The translations under genes and the position numbers were made by a program. From the NCBI GenBank assembly GCA_015183035.1, contig JACZZP010000005.1:1054001-1118000 (forward strand): a stretch of 64,000 nt of DNA. Reading direction: 5' to 3'. Under the pieces are notes generated by a model. That model searched no databases, had not been told where the DNA came from, and saw nothing but the letters and a program-made list of their open reading frames with translations. The DNA is from Meloidogyne chitwoodi. Lineage: Eukaryota; Nematoda; Chromadorea; Rhabditida; Meloidogynidae. Below are positions 23,229 to 34,831 of the stretch, piece by piece. Numbering within the stretch: the first letter of the stretch is position 1; each line of letters begins with the position of its first letter.

Positions 23229-23531
23229 ATGGCAAACCTTTTTATTAATTAAATTTATCTTTGTTTTTGTTAATTTTATTATGTTGACATTAAGCATAAT
23301 AATGAAGGAAGGTAATTTTTTTAACTTTTATATTTTTCTACAAAATTATTAAAACATTAATTAATATAGAATAGAACTATATAGCTGTGGTCATTCTAAA
23401 AATTATGGAGGTGAAAACAATGGAGATGGAGATGGAGGAAGAACAGAACCGGGATATGGTTCTCATCATTCGGGAGGTTCTGGAGGTGAAAAGGAGGTCA
23501 TAGTCATGAAAGTCATAGTCATGGAGATTAA
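23229..23531 (+). pseudogene. Broken copy of the Gly/His-rich peptide gene
   Basis: Aligned with the intact copy, it starts ATGGCAAACC but carries an extra base in the signal-peptide region that brings a stop after seven codons. It also has a shortened exon-1 end and a second frameshift near 23490 that puts the His/Ser/Glu tail (HSHESHSHGD in the original frame) out of frame. The splice acceptor (ATATAG) and the Gly/Asp-rich centre are still recognisable. Use of a later ATG cannot be excluded, but no open frame keeps both signal peptide and tail. Confidence 0.7.
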
Positions 23532-23945
23532 AAAGATTTGTGCCATAATTAATTCATTTATTCTCTATAGTAGTAGTGATTTTTTTCTAAACCATTATAT
23601 ATTTTTTAATATAAAACAAAGTCATACTGATTTATAAATATATTTAAATTTATTATTCTCATATAAATTTTTTTTATTATTTTTTATTATATGACTATAA
23701 TTCATTTGAATAATAGAAAACCTTTTTAATGATATATAATAAATAATATATATATACAACATATAACATTGTCCATTTAATATATCAAACACTGGAATAT
23801 AATAAAAAATAATATATTTATATAATAAATTAACAATAAGTTTTATTTGCATAAATATTTATTTAAAAGTAATGAAAAATTAAACTAAATATTTTTATTT
23901 TGCTTTAAAAATAAAATATTAGCAAAATAAAAAATATTATATTTA

Positions 23946-25604
23946 ATGCTTGATCATCAACAAAAAAACAAAAAATATTTAAAAACAAAAAATGATCAAA
24001 AATTTAAGATTTCTTTAAAAATATTATTTACTCAAAATATTTTACTATCAAAAATTTTATTTCTAATTCTTATAAAAATAAATATTGTAACATCTCAACA
24101 ATGTGGTATTTCTTCATTAGAATTGCCACCTGAAGGAGCCCAATCGGTGAAGAAAAAATAAAAGAATTTTCTTTAAAATAAATAACTAGTAATTAATTAA
24201 AGGTATATAGAGGAGATGATGTTATACAAGATGAAGATATGCCTTGGATGGCTTTTTTATTGGGACATGCTGTTTGTACTGGTTCGGTAATTGGACGGTT
24301 GGTTAATTAAATGTATAAAGATAAACTAGGTAGTTATTTTTTATGTGTTTTTCCTTTTACTTTATTTAAAAAATAAATGAAATAACTCTAAAATAAAATT
24401 ATTTTTCAAAACATTTCTCCACAGCCAACATATTCTCAGTGCTGGGCATTGTGTACATGCTGGAAATGGAAGAGCCATTCCAGCAGAATCTTTAGTAGTT
24501 TTTGTTGGTTCAGCCAATTTAAGTCACGCAACACCAGTAAACGTAGAACGAGTTATTTTAAGGAGTGAATATAATGATCGAATTGATGATCAAATAGGTT
24601 CAGTAACCACTTATGATATGGCTATTTTAAAGGTTAAAATTGATAAAATTTATTAAAAATATTCCTAAAGCTTGCAACTCCATTAAATTTGAGTGAAACT
24701 CTATGGCCAATATGTCTTTCACGTAATTCAGCTGCAATGGCTGTTACTTCTGAAACTAAAGTATTTGTTGCTGGATGGGGAAATACTAAACGTAAAAATA
24801 AATATGAATATTTAATCTTTTTTTAAGCACATTGTGATAGTTCAATTATTTGGAAGATAACTCATCCAAAAATACCAGAACAACTTCAATATGGAAAGGT
24901 AGAGTTGACCATATTTATTATTAAAGTTAGGTATCTCAATTAAGGAGAATATACTGTCCACAGAAGAATGTGTTGATTTAGAGACAAAATGGCATATGGA
25001 AGAAATGGCAAAAAGAAGTATTTGAATATATATATATTAAAAAATTCAAACTTATGTAATTCTTAAAATACAACAAATTTAGCTATTAAAAAATAATAAA
25101 AGAGATAAAGATTTAGATGTGACAAACTTCTTCCCAGCACTATATGGAATGAATCCTAGAGAATTACGCAGACGTGTAGCATCAAAGATGTCAGATAAAA
25201 TATGTGTTGTTAGCAATAAAACTGTTGTGGAAAGTGGTGATAGTGGTGGACCATTAATGGTAAATTAATTTTATAACTTTTTATATAAAAATTGTCAAAA
25301 AATTAGCTCTTTTAGATCTCTTTAGCGCAAGGTAAATGGTCACAGATTGGAACATTGACAGGTGGTCCTTGTCATGGAAAGGATGCTCCAATGCACGGTA
25401 AAAGTTTAAGGGCAATAATTTAAAAAAAACTGAAAAATTGCTGAAACTCTATAGATGGTAAACCGGTACTTCTAAAAAATATACGGAAAACAGACCTAAA
25501 ACTAGGTATAAAATAAACCAAAAAAATATCATTTAGACTATTACACAAGAATTGATTGCGAATGGATCGCCATACAAACAGATAATGAAGTTCAATGTCA
25601 ATAA
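23946..25604 (+). CDS. Secreted S1 (chymotrypsin-fold) serine protease, divergent
   Basis: Nine exons encode a signal sequence (LLSKILFLILIKINIVTS, preceded by a basic N-terminal extension), then QQCG and an S1 domain. The catalytic triad is complete: His in LSAGHC, Asp in TYDMAIL, Ser in ESGDSGGP. C42-C58 (AVCTG...GHC) is present and VAGWGNTK is typical. Oddities: the usual IVGG start is VYRG; the residue six before the catalytic Ser is Val, not the Asp of trypsin, and the Cys usually at 191 is Glu, so trypsin specificity is unlikely. An unusual basic insertion (KNNKRDKDLDV...PRELRRRV) lies before the active-site Ser. The last two exons (GTLTGGPC, YYTRIDCEWI) complete the fold. It converges on the UCHL5 gene 90 bases away. 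Confidence 0.85.
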
Positions 25605-25693
25605 AATAATTAAGAAAACCTTTGTTGTATCAAATACATATTTTAATGTAAAAAATGAATGCTTAACAAATAACCTTTCTTGTAATTATATTA

Positions 25694-27132
25694 TTATTTC
25701 ACCACCTTCTTCTTGGTTGGGGAAGTCACAGATTTTTTCTTTTTCTCCTGTGCCTCTCGTACCAAATCAACTAATTTGCCTTCTTTTGCCAAACATTTGA
25801 GTAATTCGATTAAAAACGGCATATAATTGTGTCGACGACGATTATTCTGTATACAAAATTTTTCTTACAAATTATTTGTTATAATAACCTCAATTTTGTA
25901 ACGTTTCATCTTATCTTTTTCATCATCAATCAAATTTTGCAATTGACTAATTTCCTGAGCAATTTCATCAGAATTCATTTCACTCTAAACTCATTAATTA
26001 ACAAAAACACTTCTTTTTAAAACAAACCGTGCTGAGTTCAGCTATTCGTTGTTCATATTTGGAACACAAATTTGGGACTAATGCCATCAAATTAAAGTGT
26101 ATTTCGCCGGCAGTGTATCTGTTAAAGTAAATAATTTATGTGAATAATTATTAAGTTATCAAAAAATTTAAAGGTTTAAAAGCAAAATTTCATCACATTT
26201 AAACTTTTCAAATGCCTTAGTACTTTTATATCAATTTTTCATTAAAATAGCCTATTGTTTAAAAAAATACTTTTCAATCCGTCTTTTGATAAACGGTCGA
26301 ACAATGTCAATCCAATCCGAGCAATTATCATCATCCTTTTTGATATCCGCCAAGAAAACAGGAGTATCACGCAATCCATCCAATTCATAAACTTTATCAT
26401 CAACAGGTACATAAGCAATAAAATGAAAATTGTCTTCACTTTTTGTTTTTGGCTATAAAATTAAAAAATAAAGTTTTTGCAAACAAACAGTAGAAAAATT
26501 AAATTTTAAAATTACAAACCAAGTCCATTTCCATATAATGTTCACGACTGTATGAATTGTGCAATTTACGAATCTCTTCACTGTTGCTTAAAGTGAGACC
26601 ACGTAATCCAGCATCAAAAGATTGTGTAAAAGCTTTGAAATTTTCCAAAGTATTGCCCAATGTTACATCTTTTGAATTAATGTTCAATAATAAATTGATA
26701 ATTGCTTGTGATGCACAAGCATTTGTAATGACCTAAAAAAATAAAAATTATGAAAAACCAAAAAAATTTAACGTCTTTTTCATATATAAAATTAATGATT
26801 TTAATAACCTGTTTGGCAAAATAAACAGGAGCATCAGGTTGTGAAGTACCCTCCAACTCTTCCCCTTGTCGCCATTTGAATAGAAAAATTAATCCATAAA
26901 TTGGTCTATACATTTAACAAAAATAATTTATTTTCAAAACATACTTTAATTTTTCAAGGTGGTCCTCGTCATCAATTGAATAAAGTTCCTCTACTTGAAC
27001 ACCCTGAACGCCTATTCCACATATTAATTCTGTGAAAACACCAGGATCGCTTTCAATCAGACACCTTTAAAATTAAGTAATTAAACAAAATTATTATTTT
27101 AAAAATTACCAGTCTCCAGCATCATTACCCAT
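25694..27132 (-). CDS. ubh-4: Ubiquitin C-terminal hydrolase UCHL5 (UCH37)
   Basis: Proteasome- and INO80-associated deubiquitinase that trims chains on substrates at the 19S cap. Eight exons join in phase. The N-terminus [17 protein letters not shown] is diagnostic of UCHL5. Catalytic residues: Gln in [11 protein letters not shown] with the Cys nucleophile, His in [10 protein letters not shown], Asp in ELDGLRDTP. The C-terminal ULD region has [12 protein letters not shown] and the basic [12 protein letters not shown] segment, which in the family binds the proteasome receptor ADRM1/RPN13; the tail is Lys-rich ([13 protein letters not shown]). It starts 356 bases from the divergent IFT81 gene. 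It shares the proteasome with rpt-1, 16 kb away, but nothing suggests co-regulation. Confidence 0.95.
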
Positions 27133-27488
27133 TTTCTTTGGTAAATATAAATAAAATAAAATGGATAGAAAAACTTAAATTAAAAAATATTTTAGCAGTG
27201 GTTAAAATTGATTAAAAATAAATAAAATAAAAATCATCATCTTTTCTTAAGAATTTTTTTCTCTGCTTTCTCTAAAATTTATGATCTCTATAAATTTCAA
27301 AATATAAACTTGTGAAAGATGTACGAAACATCGAAACTGAATTATAACAGTAATAATTAGTTCCCATGGAAACCATTTAATAAATAAAATAGAGCTACAA
27401 AGAGTTAAATATTGGTATCTTAGATACACATATATTATATTAAAATGTTCAAATTTCAAAATTAAAATTCAAAAAACTTTTTATAATA
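27133..27488. promoter_or_regulatory. Head-to-head gap between UCHL5 and IFT81 genes
   Basis: 356 bases separate the two start codons, so this region must contain both promoters. No TATA box or X-box (the RFX site usual for ciliary genes) was convincingly recognised. Confidence 0.4.
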
Positions 27489-30478
27489 ATGAGTACCGAA
27501 CTTCTTCGTGTTATAATTGATGGTCTTAATGCACCACCCTTTGATCGTGGCTTGACACTTGTCAAGTTGGATTCTATGAGCAATGAAAAGTTTCTGCAGA
27601 CATTGTCTGATGTGCTTAGTTGGATTGAAGGATTAGTACCAACTTCTGAGTTTATCGATATACGATCTGAAAGTGCTGATGAAACTGCTATGCGGATTTT
27701 GGCAACACTCCGTATTTTAAAATATCCACCTCCACGTGATATTGATGAGATGTAAAATTATTTCTATTGGCATGTTTTGATAATTTTTTAAATTTTTTTA
27801 GACAACGTTGGCGATTAGATATATTAGAAGGAAATAAAAGAGCTATTTATCCAATACTTAAATGGATTTTTGAAAATGTTGATCAATTGAAGGAGAGAAT
27901 TTATATTGGGTTAAGGAATTTATAAATATACATTATAAATATTTAATAAAATATAAAAAAATAACCAAAATAAAAAATTAATCTAAATAAATAATTTTTA
28001 TAGACGACATCTAACACGTGTTGAAGTTCCATTAGAAGAACAAACCCCTGAAGTTCAAAGACTTATGCAGGAAGTTGAACTTAAAATGGAGGAATTCAAA
28101 GTTAACAATAACAATTAAAAACAAAAAAATTTTTTTGATAGGTTTTACATTCACAGAATGTAGAAGCTAGAGGTGATTTCCTTCGTGCATTGGATGTTCG
28201 GTCGGTATTTTGAATGATCATTCAAATTTTAAAATCTTATAACTTAAAAAATAGTGCAAAATTTATTAGAATCATTAATATAGATTTCTAAAATAATATT
28301 TATAGTAATGATCTTAAAGCAATGAATGAAGAACGCGAACAGCTCCAACGAAAAATCGAACGTTGCAAGAGACGAACAAGTAGACGTCCTGATATGGAAA
28401 ATTTACTTAAAGTGAGATTTAAAAATATTTACACATCAAAATATTTTAAATTACAATTTATTTAATAGGCATGTGAACGTTTACGCCTTGAAATGGAACG
28501 CACTCAAGAGCTAAAAATTCAAAGAATGGATCAAGAAAGAGCTGTAATTATTTATTAAAACTATATTAAATGTATTAATTAATATATCAAAAAGGTAAAC
28601 CAGACTGAACAAAGAATGACAAGGTTGGGTCGTGCATTAACCGAGGAAGAACATCGAAGGGATGAAGCTGACCCTAAAACTATTATTCAAAAGCTTCGAG
28701 TAAATATAAAACTTTAATTTTTATAAAATTTAGATATTTTAAAAATTAACTATTTTAGCGAGAAATAGAAGTAAATAGATATTTAATTGATGAAAAGCTT
28801 GAACATGATTTGAAAGCATTAAAGTCTAGTTTGGAGGTTGTCCAACGTATTTTGGCACAGCCAAATGCTACAAAGGCGGATGTAGAGAAATTAAAAGAAC
28901 GTGTGAGTAATACATACTAATTAATAGACAATTATTATTTAAAATTATAATAAATAGTCCAATTTAAATATTAGATTGATCAATTGAATAGTGAATGTAT
29001 GGAACTAGCTTTACAACGTGACCATCGAGATGAGGCATCAGAAGATAAACTTGCCATATATCGACATCAATCAGCAAATGTACAACGGAAGAAGGCCAAT
29101 GTGGCTGATCTTTTGCAGATGACAAAGTAAGGAATTAAATTTATTGTAAAGATATTAATTAATTTATAAAAAATAAATTTAATTTACATAAAAAACAGAG
29201 AAGAATTGGAAAACACTGAAAAATTATTAACTGAAAAGAAGAGAGAATTAAGCGAGAAAAGTGGTCAAGAAGAAGTTGTAACATCAGTTCAATATAAATT
29301 ATTGCTTAATAAATTACGTAATAAATCTAACATTTATAAACGTAAAAAAGCTGAATCAGAGCAAATAAAGGCTGAACAACAAATTCTAGAAAGGTTATTA
29401 TTGAGAAGGGTTTTTTTCAAATTAATATTATTTTAGAACACTTGAATTATTAGAGGAACAATTTGAACATATTAAAGATAATAATGTTGGGAATAAATTA
29501 TAAACGAAAATTATTTTAAAACTTTTCAGCGTGCTGAAGGTCGTGGAGTCATTGAAAAACTTGATGAAGATATAATCCAAAACGTACATCAACGTCCTAA
29601 AACAGCTAAACCAACATCAGTCGATGTTGAACGTCTCAAAGAAATGATTAAACAAATTAATGAACAAATAGATGAACAGAGAAATACTGTGGACAATCTT
29701 AACTCTGAAATTGATCGATTTTATACAGAAAATAAGGTTAGGAATAATTAAAAATTATATAATATTTAAAAATTGTTAAAAATATCTATGCGGATTAAAA
29801 ATATTTTTTTAGAAACGTATAATTTTTATAGGAAAAGAATGAAAGATTTTACGCATTGAACTCAGAACTTGATGCACAACAACAAGAATTTAAGCGAGAA
29901 ACTGAAACAAATGAAAATGTAAATATTTTTTAATAATTAAAACAAAATAAATTAGGAAACAGCACTTCTTGAACAAAAAATAGAAGAAATGCGTAATGAA
30001 TTAGAAAAAACAAATAATGACGTACAAAAACAAAAATGGCTAACAGAAAATAGTGGAAATGCTGAACAAGTATAAATTTATAATTAATTTTGAAAATTTA
30101 ATAGAAAATAAATATTCTTATTCATTATAAGGTGAAACGTGCCTATAACACATTGGAGGTATATTTATTTTAAATTAGCAAATTATAACCATTTTTTAAA
30201 AAGCTCGATATAAAACAATTTTATAATGAAATTTAATAGTAAAGTTGACAAGAGGGGTTGATTCCTTTTTGACTTTTAGAATATAAATTAAGAAAACATA
30301 TTTTTAGCAGCAAAAAGAAGAATGTACACAACAGACTTCATTATTAACACGCGAATTTAACAGCCTAAATGTCCGTACAGATTTAGTTGAACAAACACAA
30401 ATGTGGCAAAATCTTGTACAAATATTTGAAAGTAAACTAAAATGTCAACATCAAGTTATGTTAGATTTTTTTAAATAA
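27489..30478 (+). CDS. ift-81: Intraflagellar transport protein IFT81
   Basis: IFT-B core subunit that, with IFT74, carries tubulin into cilia; in nematodes it acts in ciliated sensory neurons. About 16 short exons. The N-terminal calponin-homology-like domain reads LRVIIDGLNAPPFDRG, VKLDSMSNEKFLQTL and TLRILKYPPPRDIDEM, matching IFT81. IQRWRLDILEGNKRAIYPIL and HLTRVEVPLEE follow, and the rest is long coiled coil rich in Glu, Lys, Arg and Gln. The last exon contains TQMWQNLVQIFESKLKCQ, like the MWRDLEQLMECK region near the family's C-terminus. The end is uncertain: reading on gives a stop at 30476-30478, while a donor at 30430 or 30454 could lead to a further small exon up to about 30550. Converges with the syntaxin gene. 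Confidence 0.92.
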
Positions 30479-30589
30479 ATTCTAGATTTTTTATTTTCAA
30501 TTTTTTCAGAAGTAGAGATGAAGCAAAACCTTGGGGTGATCAACGATAATTATTTTATTAATATATTTGTATTTTTATAATATTTTATA

Positions 30590-31765
30590 TCATTTTCTAA
30601 TAAATATCCAAAAAATAAATAAAAATATAATAAGAATAAAAATACAGAAAATAGCCAGAACAAATTTCTTTTGTCTTGATTTCATTTGATATTGATTTGC
30701 TTGAGTTACTTGAATATTGCCTTGCTGCATTTGAATATTTGATATTTCTATATTTGCCTTAATTAAAAATATAAATTATTTTTCGTTAAATTTAATTACT
30801 TCGATCGTATCTACAACTTCATTTTGATTATGTGTGATTTGAGCCAAATCAGTAAATATTTGGTTAATATCATCAATTTCTTTTTCCAAAGAAGATAATG
30901 TCTAAAAATATTTTTTAATTTCTCAAATAAATTTTAAAAAATTTGCACTCAAATCAGGTCGTGTGGCTAATAAAAAAACAAAAGAATAAGTACATAATAG
31001 ATATATACGCCTTATAAAAACAATTAAAATAATAAATAAACCTGTTGTCTTTCTTTTATTTCTTCTAAATTTTGCATTCGTTGAGTTTGTTGCAATTGAA
31101 AAGTTATTTCATCATTAAATTGCTGATTATCAGAAAAATTTTGAATTTTCGATTTCTCATAAAAGGCAGCTCGTCGTTTAGCTTCTTGTAATTGATTCAA
31201 AACACTTATAAAATGATCCATCAATCGGTCGCTTTGTAAACGAAGTGGACGATTCTATGACAAATGGAAAGACTATATTTAATATTCATTACAAAATAGA
31301 GGGTATAAATAATATCAGAGCCTAACTTCTCAAAAAGTAAATAAAAAATAAGATACATCTCTTCTCTCTATGTATTTACATAAATTTTGGTAAGAATCAC
31401 TATTGAAATCACACCCAGTAATTATTTAAAGTTTAAACATACAGAAGCAATATTTTCATTAAGTTTCTGCAACATATGATTGATATTATGAGACATTTCA
31501 CTACTTTTATGGATAAAATCTGAAATTTGATTTCGATTTTGATCATCATTACCAGGACAGTCTATTTTTTCTACACATTGATTTAATTGTTGAGCTAAAA
31601 AATATTAAATCTACTAGAATAATTTTAAATATTTTAAAATAAATCTGACATCAATTTATAAACAAAAATTAAAAAACAAACCAAGCTGATTCAGTAATTG
31701 GATATTACTAATAATTAGATTAATTGCATCTATATTACTTGAATTCTGATTTTTACTTTGTTCCA
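30590..31765 (-). CDS. Qa-SNARE, syntaxin-7/12-like
   Basis: Tail-anchored SNARE for endosomal membrane fusion. About five coding exons. The N-terminal Habc region has INLIISNIQLLNQLAQQLN and ends with LQSDRLMDHFISVLNQLQ, close to the KDRL...F-x2-L-x-NFQ segment of syntaxin 7/12. The SNARE motif starts near TLSSLEKEIDDINQIFTDLA and contains the central-layer Gln in THNQNEVVDTIE. A basic stretch (KSRQKK) and a single C-terminal membrane span (FVLAIFCIFILIIFLFIFW) complete the expected layout. The start at 31765 gives MEQSKNQNSS with no signal peptide, as expected. A 203-base hairpin element sits 101 bases upstream of the start codon. The Qa class is clear; the exact syntaxin orthologue is less so. 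Confidence 0.85.
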
Positions 31766-31865
31766 TATTGATACTATATGTAGATTTTAGTTTAAATAAA
31801 TCTAAAATAATCGTTAAAATTCTAAAAATAAATAAAAATATAAAATTTTAAGAGCAGAAATAATT

Positions 31866-32068
31866 GGGTACACCCCAGTTTACCGCAAGGCCGGTTTACC
31901 GCAGGGCTATAACTCTGTTTATAATTGTCATATAATAGAGATCTTAGTGTCATTCGACTCAGCTCGTCGAGCTGAGTCGAACCATGTTTGGGTCGAAATT
32001 TTTTGGTAAATATAAAATAAGTCATAGCCCTGCGGTAAACCGGCCTTGCGGTAAACTGGCCTGCTCCT
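31866..32068. mobile_element. 203-bp hairpin element with 36-base inverted repeats
   Basis: A perfect 36-base inverted repeat (31875-31910 and 32024-32059) contains two copies of GTTTACCGCA(A/G)GGC in each arm. A second, nested palindrome at about 31952-31980, TTCGACTCAGCTCG then T then its complement, sits in the centre. The element is flanked by the 9-base direct repeat GAAATAATT (31857-31865 and 32069-32077). There is no coding capacity. This is best read as a foldback/MITE insertion in the upstream region of the syntaxin gene. Confidence 0.75.
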
Positions 32069-32592
32069 GAAATAATTAGATGAAAAAAATATTTAAATTA
32101 ATTGACAAAATGACAATTTTATTTCGTAATGGTAAATTACATTATTTAGATTTTAGTAAATAGTGGATTTAATGAGAACAAAAAAATAAAGTATTTAGGA
32201 CCTAATATATTGCAAAAAATTAATGAAAGTACTAAATCTAAAAGTCGAAATAAATTTAGGAGTTTATAATTTGTTGATATTTCTATTTTGTTGTATGATA
32301 AATTCTTCGGAAATGAGTAGAATTTGTTTTGTGCTACTATTTGCTTAATTATTAAATTTAGGTATATTAAATAAATTTTTCCTTAAAATCATATTTTGAT
32401 ACCAGAAAATTTTTTTAAAATTAATTTCCAAACTTAAACTGAATAACTACTAAAAAATATTATCTCTATTAAACGAAAAATGCTTAAGGCCAAAATATTT
32501 ATTTTAATTTTTTGTGTAAAATAAAATTTTCTGGTATCAAAACTTCTTTACTAAGTAAATTAAAATTAATTCTTTTAATTAATTTTTTAAAA
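32069..32592. other. Intergenic DNA between the hairpin element and the MECR-like gene
   Basis: A/T-rich. The phrase AAAATTTTCTGGTATCAAAA occurs near 32525 and its approximate complement TTTTGATACCAGAAAATTTT near 32394-32413, forming an imperfect inverted repeat of about 20 bases with arms 110-130 bases apart. No gene seen. Confidence 0.45.
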
Positions 32593-34328
32593 TTAATTAC
32601 TAATAGTATTTTCGATCGCTTTAGAATATTTAGCCATTGGAACCAGTTCAATGGTTGGCAACCTTAATTTATCTTCTAGAATAATAAGCTGGAGTTGTTT
32701 AAACATTTCTTCTATTTTTTGTTTATTAATATTTTTATTTTCTCTCATTATGGAAAATCCATAAGCAGATACTTCATTAAAAATAAATGATTTAGTTGAT
32801 ATTTCCACAGGATTTTCATTGTAATATAATCCATCTAAAATTCTTAATATCCTTCAATATAAAGTATATATTTTACCATAAGTTATAAAAATACCAGAAT
32901 GTCCCAATGCCATTGAAATAAGATGAGAACTTTTACCACCAATACAATTTAACGCCAAACATGGTAATTGTCCATTAGTTAGTTTTTCAATATTTTTATT
33001 CCTTTAAATTATAATTAAAACGAGTTAATTAATTACTTAATTTCATTTAAAAATTCCTTTTCGCTAATTACTTTGTTTGCACCCATTTTATACAATAAAT
33101 TTTTTAATGAATCCAAATCTTCATTATCTTGAATTATATTTATTGTTAAGTAACCAAAAGCTGAAAATTTTGGAAAAATATTTAAAAAATTAATGAATAT
33201 TTTTTAAAAGAAATATTCTTTACGGAAGCCCCTAATTTAGCCAGTCTCTTATTAAGTCAGTTTAAATCTTTTTAAATTGAATGTAGTACAATAAGAGAAG
33301 TTCATTGACTCTCTCCTCTTATTTATTACAATTTTATCATTTTTGAAAGCTAATAATAAGTAAGAAATTCTATAATAATATTTTCTCTCGTAATCTAAAA
33401 AACCTTTTGCCATTTGAATGATTGTATGCCCAATTTCAGTATTTGCTGCATTTTGAATTATCCAATCGTTTGGTTTAAGAGTAATAAATTCTTTAAGTAA
33501 TGTCCATGCTAAAGGTGGAATAATGCTCAAAGTAGCAGCTGAGACCAAAGAAATTTTTTTATCAACAGAAATAAGTAAATCTGAATGAACAATATCCCAT
33601 TCTGTCCAAATTCTGTTGCATTCAATATTTTTATCATTTGTCCAATAGCTAATATTAATGACATGATCATCAATATCAATATGTCGTACATTTGATCCAA
33701 CCTATTTTAAAAAATTATTAATTTAATATTTATATTTTCTATTTAAGTTATAATTAGTGACCGGCGCCGGACCGGATTCGGCCGAATTTTTCCGGATCCG
33801 GTCCCAAAAATCGGGGTTTTTTCAAAATCTCCGGATTAATTCCGGACCGGATTATTATGGCCGGATCCGGCCAGATTTGATCCGGCTCTATTCACAAAAT
33901 CAAAATCGATTTTTCCGGACACTAGTTATAAATGTATTTTTATGATTTTGGGCTTTTAGGTGTTTTACCGTAAAATCTTTTGAAAAAATTTTGATTAAAA
34001 TAAACATTTAATAATATTTTATATAATTTAATTATTAACCCTTTCAACTAAACCAACACCTTCTGATCCAGCAATGTAAGGAGATTTGTTTATATTTATT
34101 GTTGGATAATTTCCTTTAATAATATTTATATCCAATAAATTTATTGGAGAAACTATCCATCTTATAAGAGCTGTATTTTCATTCCATTTCCTTGGATCAA
34201 CAGGTAAAGTACAAAGAATAAGTACCTATTTATTATTTTAAAAATAAAATTAAAAATAATTAATTTACATCATTTGGATGTCCAAACTTTTCAAATTGCA
34301 AGGTTTTTGACCAAAGAGTAGTTTGCAT
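32593..34328 (-). CDS. Mitochondrial trans-2-enoyl-CoA/ACP reductase (MECR-like)
   Basis: NADPH-dependent last step of mitochondrial fatty acid synthesis, which supplies lipoic acid. Six exons in phase. Family marks in order: NP-type segment VSPINLLDINIIKGNY with the conserved active-site Tyr, AGSEGVGLVERVGSNV, a long SAATLSIIPPLAWTLL, and KPNDWIIQNAANTEIGHTII. Normally the last segment is QNASNSGVGQAVIQ; here the GVG turn is changed to EIG, so cofactor binding may be altered. Later parts (LYKMGANKVIS, LNCIGGKSSHLISMALG) fit. The C-terminus ends shortly after LPTIELVPMAKYSKAIE, a little short of the human protein. No obvious mitochondrial presequence precedes MQTTLWSK; an unseen upstream exon is possible. 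One intron holds a GATCCGG-rich element. Confidence 0.82.
33750..33929. mobile_element. 180-bp GATCCGG-rich inverted-repeat element in a MECR intron
   Basis: Ends ATAATTAGTGACCGG (33750-33764) and the complement of ATAACTAGTGTCCGG (33915-33929), 13 of 15 matching. The inside is far richer in G/C than anything nearby and repeats CCGGATCCGG/GGCCGGATCCGG several times. The dinucleotide TA or the motif GTTATA flanks it, but a clean target duplication is not certain. It is non-coding; a short open frame inside is an effect of the base composition. Confidence 0.65.
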
Positions 34329-34831
34329 TAAAACTAACAATTTTAATAATTTTAAAGCAATTAATTTTAATAATTTATTTTTCCTGAAATAAATCTCATT
34401 TTTATTTAGCGAAGATATGAGTAAAATTAAATTTAATGAATTATATTTTAACTAATAAATAATATATTTATTCAAAAACAAAATAAATATTACACAATAT
34501 TTTGATTGTGTTTATTAGTTTATAATCAATCGACTTTTTATTTCTTAACATTTATATTAATTTTCATATATACGTTAAAAATTTAAAGAGAACTAGTTTT
34601 AAAATGATAAAAAATTTATTTACAATTTTGGATGAGATAATTATTAAAGTAAATATATTAAAAGTAAATAAGTGAATTAAATTTAATAAAAATAAAAATA
34701 ATAAAATTAAAAATAAATATTAATTTTTAATTAAATAATTTAAATAAAAATAATTTAAAAAGCATTATTAATTTCAAATAAATACTAATTTTAGTTAATT
34801 TTGTATTTTGTTAATTTATTAATTCCTTTAT
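34329..34831. other. Intergenic DNA upstream of the MECR-like gene
   Basis: A/T-rich. The 34380-34560 part may include 5' untranslated sequence of the MECR-like gene. No other gene recognised. Confidence 0.45.

Larger units (their letters stand above)
21909..23645. repeat. Tandem duplication carrying the Gly/His-rich peptide gene
   Basis: Two head-to-tail units begin with the same sequence, AATCTGTACAATATTTTTAA, at about 21910 and 22986. Both contain the 5' flank (including CCAAATTAATTTAA), the two-exon peptide gene and a shared 3' flank (GATTTATAAATATA, near 22950 and 23630). Unit A runs about 21909-22984 and includes a 218-base MITE absent from unit B. Unit B (about 22985-23645) carries a disabled gene copy. 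Confidence 0.75.

Noticed and set aside
26242..26458. Frames on both strands around UCHL5 exon 5
   Set aside because: The true exon is the minus-strand frame with LDGLRDTP; the others are shifted readings.
33757..33945. 62-codon frame in the GATCCGG-rich element
   Set aside because: It is produced by the repeat composition and lies within an intron of another gene on the opposite strand.
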